NCBI RefSeq assembly: GCF_002737765.1
Contig: NZ_PEGG01000017.1
Span: 1 to 11,491, forward strand
Source: Caulobacter sp. B11
Lineage (GTDB): Bacteria; Pseudomonadota; Alphaproteobacteria; Caulobacterales; Caulobacteraceae
DNA: 11,491 bases
Direction of reading: 5' to 3'
The notes under the pieces were generated by a model. It saw nothing but the letters and a program-made list of their open reading frames with translations. It was not told the DNA's origin and did no database searches. Positions 6,669-11,491 of the stretch are shown piece after piece. Each line of letters starts with the position of its first letter. Positions within the stretch are counted from its first letter, which is position 1. Made by a program: the position numbers and the translations under genes.

Positions 6669-9600
6669 ATGCTAAATCGCAAGCATCTACTCAATTCGAC
6701 GATCATCGCCGGCCTCGCCGCCGCCGCCCTGGCCGCGCCAGCCGCGGCCTTGGCCCAGACCGCTCCGACCCCGGCCCAGGCCGCCGAAGAGCCGGCCGAG
6801 GTCGAAGAGCTGATCGTCACCGGCTCGCGCATCAAGCGCAACGAATTCAACAGCGCCCAGCCGATCCAGGTCATCACCTCGGAAACGACCGAGCTGAAGG
6901 GCGTCGTCACCGCCGCTCAGATGCTCCAGGGCTCGACCATCGCCTCCGGCTCGCCGCAGGTGAACTCGACCATCTCCAGCGCCTTCGTCACCGACGGCGG
7001 CCCCGGCGCCCAGACGATCTCGCTGCGCGGCCTCGGCGCCAACCGCACCCTGGTGCTGCTGAACGGCCGTCGCGCCGGTCCGGCCGGCGTGCGCGGCGCG
7101 GTTTCGGCCTTCGACCTCAACGTGCTGCCGCAGACCGCGGTCGACCGCATCGAAATCCTGAAGGACGGCGCGTCCTCGGTCTACGGTTCGGACGCCGTGG
7201 CCGGCGTCGTCAACATCATCACCAAGCGCAACCTTGACGGCGGCGAATTCCAGGTGACCGGCGTGCGCCCCTTCGAAGAGGGCGGCGAGCAATACAAGAT
7301 CAGTGGTTCCTGGGGTAAGACCTTCAGCAAGGGCTACTTCAGCATCACCGGCGACTACTTCAAGCAGAAGGAACAGAAGGTCGGCGATCGGGACTTCACC
7401 AGCTGCGCCGAACAGTACCGCTTCAACCCGGCCACCGGCGCCCGTAGCGACATCGTTGATCCCCGCACCGGCAAGTTCGCCTGCCGTGGCACCCTGTATG
7501 ATCAGATCTGGATCTATGGCTTCAACGGCTCGTCGCGTCGCGGCAAGCTGCAGTACGACTACTCCGGTGGTCTGGCGACCAACATCCCGACCTTCGTGCC
7601 CGGCGCCTATGTCGACACCCAGAACCGCCGCTATCCCGGCGCTCCGGCCGGCTTCTTCGTGGTCGGCGACCCCGGCACCGCGGGCGACGCCGTCACCGAC
7701 ACCAACAGCCCGCTGGGCCTGAACTCGACCTTCATCCCGGAAACCACCACCCAGACCATCTTCGCCCAGGGTGGCTACGATGTGACCGAGAGCATCGAGC
7801 TCTATACCGAAGTGCTGCTGAACCGTCGCGAGAGCAAGTCGCACGATATCCGCCAGTTCTGGACCTACCTCTATACCGGCGACTACGGCGACCCCTTCTC
7901 GGCCGGCTTCACGGGCCCCTACATCCTCAGCCCGACCCCGGTCACCGACAAGTTCGACCAAGGCCAGAAGGTCGACTACATGCGCGGCGTCGTCGGCCTG
8001 AAGGGCGACTTCGGTTCGTTCCTGCAGGGCTGGGACTGGGATATCTTCACCCAGGTCAGCCGTTCGGACGGCGAATACAGCCAGGAAGTCATTCTCGCCG
8101 ACGCCGTCTACTCGTCGGACGGCCGCAGCGATGACGGCTCCTTCGGTCTGTTCAATGAGAATTCGATCCCGCGCCCGACCGCTTCGTGCGTCGGCTACAA
8201 GACGCCGGTCTCGAACCGCTCCTGCGTCGACGTGTCGTGGGTCAGCCCTGACTTCCTCGCCGGCAAATATACCGCCGCCGAAGAAGCCTTCCTGTTCGAC
8301 ACCGAGGTCGGCAAGACCGTCTATGACCAGATCGCGGTCGAAGGTTCGGTCTCGGGCAACCTCTTCACCCTGCCGGCCGGCAGCGTGGGCGCCGCCTTCG
8401 GCTTCCACATGCGCAAGGACAAGATCAGCGACACCCCCGGGGCCGTGTCTCTGGCCGGCAACAGCTGGGGCCTGTCCACCGCCGGCATCACCAAGGGCGA
8501 AGACAAGACCAAGGAAGTGTTCGCCGAACTCGACATTCCGCTGATCAAGGCCATGCCGTTCGTTGACCGCCTGGATCTGTCACTGTCGGGCCGCTACACC
8601 GACGTCGACTCCTACGGCAGCAACAGCACCTACAAGGTCGGCCTGAACTGGCAGGTCATGCCGTCCCTGCGGGTTCGCGCCACCAAGGGCACCTCGTTCC
8701 GCGCTCCGGCCCTGTTCGAACTGTACCTGGCCAACCAGACCTCGTTCGCCTCGCAGCGCTTGGTCGATCCCTGCGTGAACTGGGCCAACAACCTGCTGGC
8801 CGGCACCTTGCCGCAGCGGATCGCCGACAACTGCCAGGCCGCCGGCGTCCCCGGCGACCAGAGCGGCAACGGGTCGAGCGCCACGGTCGTCTCCGGCGGC
8901 GGCAAGGGTCTGCTCGAGGCTGAAACCTCGGACGCCAAGACCCTCGGCGTGATCTGGAGCCCCAGCTTCGCCAACCTGCAAGTGGCCGTCGACTACTTCG
9001 AAATCGAAGTGAACGACGAAGTCACCAAGCTGGGCGCCGCCAATATCGTCGCCGGCTGCTACAACTCCGAAACCTTCCCGACGGACCCGCTGTGCAACCA
9101 GTTCACCCGTCAGGCCGGCACCTTCTACATCGAGGAAGTTCAGGACAACTATCTGAACGTCGCGAGCCAGGTGAACCGCGGTATCGATCTGACCATCGAC
9201 TACGGCTACGAGTTCGACTTCGGTAAGTTCAACGTCAACCTGCAGTCGACCTGGCAGCTGGAAGACACGACCGAGCTGTTCGCCGGCAACGAAGTCGACA
9301 CCAACGGCGACGTGGGTGATCCCGACTGGACCGGCTCGATGAACCTGCGCTTCGACCGTGGCGACTGGACCGGCTTCTGGGCGATCGACGCCATCGGCAA
9401 GGCCTCGGAAGCCGAAGACATCGGCGACACCAACGCGGCGAAGACCATCGCCTACAAGGTGCACACCGAGTTCACCGCCTATCACAGCCTGTCGGTCCGC
9501 AAGAAGATGGACCAGCTGTCGGTCCTGGTCGGCGTGTCCAACCTGTTCAACGAACTGCCCCCGGCCGCCACTCAGGGCTTGGGTCAGTACAGCACGATCG

Positions 9601-9674
9601 GCAAGTCGGTCCTGGCCTCCCAGTACGACTACTATGGCCGTCGCGCCTTCGTGAACATCACCAAGCGCTTCTAA
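6669..9674 (+). CDS. TonB-dependent outer-membrane receptor
   Basis: This is an active outer-membrane importer energised by TonB/ExbB/ExbD, 1001 aa. A Sec signal peptide (about 1-29, AAALA before QTAPTP) is followed by a TonB box around residues 44-51 (EVEELIVT, then GSRIKR). The plug domain (about 58-187) shows SLRGLGANRTLVLLNGRR and IEILKDGASSVYGSDAVAGV. The rest is a 22-strand-type barrel, with the typical motif FRAPALFELY at 677-686 and a C-terminal ITKRF ending in Phe, the outer-membrane insertion signal. Eight cysteines fall in four close pairs (246/272, 507/519, 702/722, 797/809), suggesting disulfide-locked surface loops. No N-terminal signalling (FecA-type) domain is present, so it does not look like a sigma/anti-sigma transducer. 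It is divergent from a secreted S9 peptidase and followed by a sulfotransferase-like gene. The substrate is not readable; peptide or peptide-like ligands are favoured by the neighbour. Confidence 0.96.
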   Translation: MLNRKHLLNSTIIAGLAAAALAAPAAALAQTAPTPAQAAEEPAEVEELIVTGSRIKRNEFNSAQPIQVITSETTELKGVVTAAQMLQGSTIASGSPQVNSTISSAFVTDGGPGAQTISLRGLGANRTLVLLNGRRAGPAGVRGAVSAFDLNVLPQTAVDRIEILKDGASSVYGSDAVAGVVNIITKRNLDGGEFQVTGVRPFEEGGEQYKISGSWGKTFSKGYFSITGDYFKQKEQKVGDRDFTSCAEQYRFNPATGARSDIVDPRTGKFACRGTLYDQIWIYGFNGSSRRGKLQYDYSGGLATNIPTFVPGAYVDTQNRRYPGAPAGFFVVGDPGTAGDAVTDTNSPLGLNSTFIPETTTQTIFAQGGYDVTESIELYTEVLLNRRESKSHDIRQFWTYLYTGDYGDPFSAGFTGPYILSPTPVTDKFDQGQKVDYMRGVVGLKGDFGSFLQGWDWDIFTQVSRSDGEYSQEVILADAVYSSDGRSDDGSFGLFNENSIPRPTASCVGYKTPVSNRSCVDVSWVSPDFLAGKYTAAEEAFLFDTEVGKTVYDQIAVEGSVSGNLFTLPAGSVGAAFGFHMRKDKISDTPGAVSLAGNSWGLSTAGITKGEDKTKEVFAELDIPLIKAMPFVDRLDLSLSGRYTDVDSYGSNSTYKVGLNWQVMPSLRVRATKGTSFRAPALFELYLANQTSFASQRLVDPCVNWANNLLAGTLPQRIADNCQAAGVPGDQSGNGSSATVVSGGGKGLLEAETSDAKTLGVIWSPSFANLQVAVDYFEIEVNDEVTKLGAANIVAGCYNSETFPTDPLCNQFTRQAGTFYIEEVQDNYLNVASQVNRGIDLTIDYGYEFDFGKFNVNLQSTWQLEDTTELFAGNEVDTNGDVGDPDWTGSMNLRFDRGDWTGFWAIDAIGKASEAEDIGDTNAAKTIAYKVHTEFTAYHSLSVRKKMDQLSVLVGVSNLFNELPPAATQGLGQYSTIGKSVLASQYDYYGRRAFVNITKRF

Positions 9675-9684
9675 GACCTGAGAC

Positions 9685-9710
9685 GTCCTCTCCGGTTCCC
9701 CGGAGAGGAC
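9685..9710 (+). terminator. First hairpin after the TonB receptor
   Basis: GTCCTCTCCGG (9685-9695) and CCGGAGAGGAC (9700-9710) form a perfect 11-bp stem with a TTCC tetraloop, 10 nt after the receptor stop. No T-tract follows, so it is probably an mRNA 3'-end stabiliser or pause hairpin preceding the real terminator. An alternative 7-bp stem, CCGGTTC (9692-9698) with GAACCGG (9711-9717), would exclude it. Confidence 0.5.
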
Positions 9711-9729
9711 GAACCGGGCTAGACTTGAG

Positions 9730-9758
9730 CGGCGGCGGGGTCACCCGCCGCCGTTTTT
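9730..9758 (+). terminator. Intrinsic terminator of the TonB receptor gene
   Basis: CGGCGGCGGG (9730-9739) and CCCGCCGCCG (9744-9753) form a perfect 10-bp stem with loop GTCA, followed directly by TTTTT (9754-9758). This is a textbook rho-independent terminator on the + strand. It ends only 20 bp before the next start codon on the same strand. Confidence 0.88.
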
Positions 9759-9778
9759 CATTGTGAGGACCCTCCCGC

Positions 9779-10564
9779 GTGAACGCCATCATCCGCGGCA
9801 AGCCCGATAATCTCGACGAGATCGGCCTGCGTTTCGACCGCCCTCGCCTGAGCGGCCCGGTGCTGCTCAACAGCGTGCCCAAGGCGGGCACCCACCTGAT
9901 CCGCAACATCCTGCGGATGTTCGTCGCGCCCGAGCAGCACTGGCCGCGCGAGTACATCCAGCACGCGATCCTGCGCCAGAGCCTGGACGCCTTCTCCCAG
10001 ACCCAGCCGTTCCTGAGCTGGGGCCACCTGCTGCATTCCGACGAGGCCTGTGTCGCGGTGCGCGATATCCGCCACATCGTCCTGGTCCGCGATCCCCATG
10101 ACTGGGTGCTGGCCCGGGCGCGGTTCTACATGTCCGACGAGTTCCAGGGCTCGCTCAACCACATCAAGGGCGGCGCGGTGCACCCCGAGGATGTGATGAA
10201 CATGATGATCCTGGGCGTGCACGGCCGCATCCCGGCCCTGCTGGACGTCTTCACCTTCAACGCCGTGGCCTGGATGGGCGGGCCGGCCACCGTGGTGCGC
10301 TACGAGGACATCGTCGCCGCCGTCAACGACCTGGCCTCCAACCGCGCCGAAGCCTTCTTCCGCCAGCTTCTGGCCGATTGCGGCCTCGACCTGCCCGACG
10401 ACTGGCGGGCCCGGGTCGAGGCGGGCGCCGACCGCCGCGAAAGCCGCACCGCCAGCGAGAACCTCAGCCAGACCGTGGCCTTCCCCAAGACCCTGCCCGA
10501 GGTGCAAAAGCGCATCCTCGACTTCCATGCCCCGGGCCTGAGGTCGCTGCTCGGCTACGTCTGA
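9779..10564 (+). CDS. Sulfotransferase-like P-loop protein
   Basis: The 261-aa cytoplasmic protein resembles PAPS-dependent sulfotransferases, which move sulfate from PAPS to a hydroxyl or amine. The 5'-phosphosulfate loop is LLNSVPKAGTHLIRNIL, with PKAGTH at 34-39. A candidate catalytic His83 lies in SWGHLL. The 3'-phosphate segment is HIVLVRDPHDWVLARARFYMS, with Arg104. VVRYEDI and a C-terminal HAPGLRSLLGYV complete the fold signature. At Arg104+8 the usual Ser is Ala112, so PAPS binding may differ. The start is GTG at 9779 with GAGGA 9 nt upstream; an in-frame TGA at 9764 rules out a longer protein, and the next start would lose the P-loop. It begins 20 bp after the receptor's terminator, so expression depends on read-through or on a promoter hidden in the hairpin region. 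Acceptor substrate unknown; its place beside the receptor suggests but does not show a link. Confidence 0.8.
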   Translation: MNAIIRGKPDNLDEIGLRFDRPRLSGPVLLNSVPKAGTHLIRNILRMFVAPEQHWPREYIQHAILRQSLDAFSQTQPFLSWGHLLHSDEACVAVRDIRHIVLVRDPHDWVLARARFYMSDEFQGSLNHIKGGAVHPEDVMNMMILGVHGRIPALLDVFTFNAVAWMGGPATVVRYEDIVAAVNDLASNRAEAFFRQLLADCGLDLPDDWRARVEAGADRRESRTASENLSQTVAFPKTLPEVQKRILDFHAPGLRSLLGYV

Positions 10565-10572
10565 GCCCCAGA

Positions 10573-10640
10573 GCCTGTCCCGTTTTCATGGAACCATGAA
10601 AACGGGATAAACAGGCGCTAGAATCAAACGTTTAGACGCG
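10573..10640. repeat. Intergenic hairpin repeat with a GANTC site, resembling alphaproteobacterial intergenic repeats
   Basis: A 14-bp perfect stem (TCCCGTTTTCATGG at 10578-10591, loop AA, complement at 10594-10607) is extended by an outer stem GCCTG (10573-10577) with CAGGC (10612-10616). Next comes CTAGAATCAAACGTTTAG (10619-10636), containing GAATC, a CcrM-type methylation site. From memory, this GAATCAAACGTTTAG-like segment recurs in dispersed intergenic repeats of Caulobacter, Rhizobium and Brucella relatives. It fills the gap between two convergent genes, a usual place for such elements, and may also act as a bidirectional terminator. Only one copy is in this window, so repeat status is inferred from recognition. 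Confidence 0.6.
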
Positions 10641-10646
10641 AGGCCG

Positions 10647-11491
10647 TCAGGTTCCGCGCGGCTTGGCCCTGGTGGTCGGGGCGGCGGCGGCGGGGTCGTC
10701 GGGCCAGACATGGCGCGGATAGCGGCCCTTCATCTCGGTCTTCACCTCGCGCCATGAGCCCGTCCAGAAACCAGGCAGGTCGCGGGTGATCTGGATCGGC
10801 TTGTGGCCGGGCGACAGCAGGGCCAGCACCAGGGGCACGCGGCCGTCGGCGACGCTGGGATGGGCGGTCAGGCCAAACAGCTCCTGCACCCGGATGTCGA
10901 TGCGCGGCCCGGCCTCGGCGGCATAGTCGATGGCCACCGTGGTCCCGGTCGGGGCGGTGAAACGGGCCGGCAGCAGGGCGTCGAGCTGGCGCTGGGCGTC
11001 CCAGGGCAGCAGGCCGCGCACCGCCCCGTCCAGAGCGGCCTCGTCGAGGTCGGCCAGGGACGCGCAACCGGCCAGCAGCGGGGTCAGCCAGTCGTCCAGC
11101 CGCGCGACCAGGGCGGCGTCCGACAGGTCGGGCCAGGCGTCCGGATCGACGCCGCGCAGGAAGGCGACGCGCTCGCGAAAGGCGGTCGCGCTCCGCCCCC
11201 AGCGCAGGCGCCCCAGGCCTTCGCTCCGCGCCTGGTCAGCCAGGGCGCGGGCGATCAGGGCGGGATCGGGCCGCTCGATCAGCCGCTCCTCCAGCACCAG
11301 CCGGCCCAGGCGCAGGATCTGCTTGGCGCGCAGCTTGCCGCCGGGCCCGGTGTCGAGCCGGTCCTCGGTGGTCAGGCGATCGGCGAAGGCGGCGCGCAGG
11401 GCCGCCTCGTCCAGGGGCGCGGCCAACAGGACCCGGTCGCGGGCCTCGCCGCCGCCCAGCTCGCCGATCGCCAGCCACGGCGCGCGCGGCA
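10647..11491 (-). CDS. hrpB: ATP-dependent helicase HrpB, C-terminal part (cut by window edge)
   Basis: About 280 residues of the C-terminus are present; the full protein is normally around 800 aa, and the DEAH helicase core lies beyond 11491. The reading frame runs open to the window edge, beginning PRAPWLAIGELGGGEARDR, so the TTG at 11426 is internal and not a start. Recognition rests on the HrpB C-terminal domain: LVLALLSPGHKPIQITRDLPGFW, then SWREVKTEMKGRYPRHVWPDDP and a basic tail TTRAKPRGT. This is the hallmark ending of bacterial HrpB. HrpB is a DExH-box helicase of DEAH/RHA type, probably acting on RNA in the cytoplasm, with poorly defined physiology. The gene converges on the sulfotransferase-like gene and is probably unrelated to it. 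Confidence 0.92.
   Translation of the reverse strand, partial: PRAPWLAIGELGGGEARDRVLLAAPLDEAALRAAFADRLTTEDRLDTGPGGKLRAKQILRLGRLVLEERLIERPDPALIARALADQARSEGLGRLRWGRSATAFRERVAFLRGVDPDAWPDLSDAALVARLDDWLTPLLAGCASLADLDEAALDGAVRGLLPWDAQRQLDALLPARFTAPTGTTVAIDYAAEAGPRIDIRVQELFGLTAHPSVADGRVPLVLALLSPGHKPIQITRDLPGFWTGSWREVKTEMKGRYPRHVWPDDPAAAAPTTRAKPRGT

Noticed and set aside
6687..8408. A 573-codon open frame on the - strand inside the TonB receptor gene
   Set aside because: The composition is repetitive (A, G, D, V, R) and no motif is seen, while the + strand encodes an intact signal peptide, TonB box, plug and barrel. A second antisense frame at 8580-9485 is rejected for the same reason.
9758..10528. 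A 256-codon open frame on the - strand opposite the sulfotransferase-like gene
   Set aside because: The + strand frame has the P-loop, Arg-Asp-Pro and RYED motifs and a ribosome binding site. The antisense frame has none and would run into the receptor's terminator region.
11236..11478. Other - strand open frames overlapping the HrpB C-terminal region (also 10624-11067)
   Set aside because: They are out-of-frame shadows; the frame ending at 10647 carries the conserved HrpB C-terminal motifs.

Overview
The window looks like chromosomal DNA from a GC-rich alphaproteobacterium, probably of the Caulobacterales (Caulobacter, Phenylobacterium or Brevundimonas type). The evidence is the strong G/C bias at third codon positions, a large TonB-dependent receptor beside a secreted S9 peptidase, GANTC (CcrM-type) sites in intergenic DNA, and an intergenic hairpin repeat carrying an alphaproteobacterial-style GAATCAAACGTTTAG segment. 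The genus is inference, not proven.

Left block (1-4156, + strand): the last codons of an upstream gene, probably an RND periplasmic adaptor, overlap by ATGA with a complete RND efflux permease of 1072 aa. That permease overlaps by ATGA with a Dps-family mini-ferritin of 160 aa. A small ArsR-family repressor follows, with two cysteines placed roughly as in the BigR/SqrR/YgaV persulfide sensors. It has its own candidate promoter, a perfect 7-bp inverted repeat over that promoter, and a probable leaderless start. Adaptor, pump and Dps are probably translationally coupled, and the ArsR protein is the natural candidate regulator. A sulfur or oxidative stress efflux/protection unit is the working hypothesis.

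Middle block (4210-9760): a secreted S9 (prolyl oligopeptidase-like) serine peptidase on the - strand is divergent from a 1001-aa TonB-dependent receptor on the + strand. They share a 348-bp intergenic region with three GANTC sites, a short palindrome and an AT-rich core. Each gene ends in a convincing intrinsic terminator. The pair suggests import of a peptide or peptide-like substrate through the outer membrane and cleavage in the periplasm, but the substrate cannot be read from the sequence.

Right block (9779-11491): a sulfotransferase-like P-loop protein starts only 20 bp after the receptor's terminator. It converges on the C-terminal part of an HrpB-type ATP-dependent helicase on the - strand, which is cut by the window edge. 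The gap between the two carries the hairpin repeat.

No tRNA, rRNA, CRISPR array, insertion sequence or phage gene was recognised. The most useful leads are the pump-Dps-ArsR arrangement, the missing acidic ferroxidase ligand in the Dps, the shifted second cysteine and operator of the ArsR protein, and the receptor/peptidase/sulfotransferase neighbourhood.
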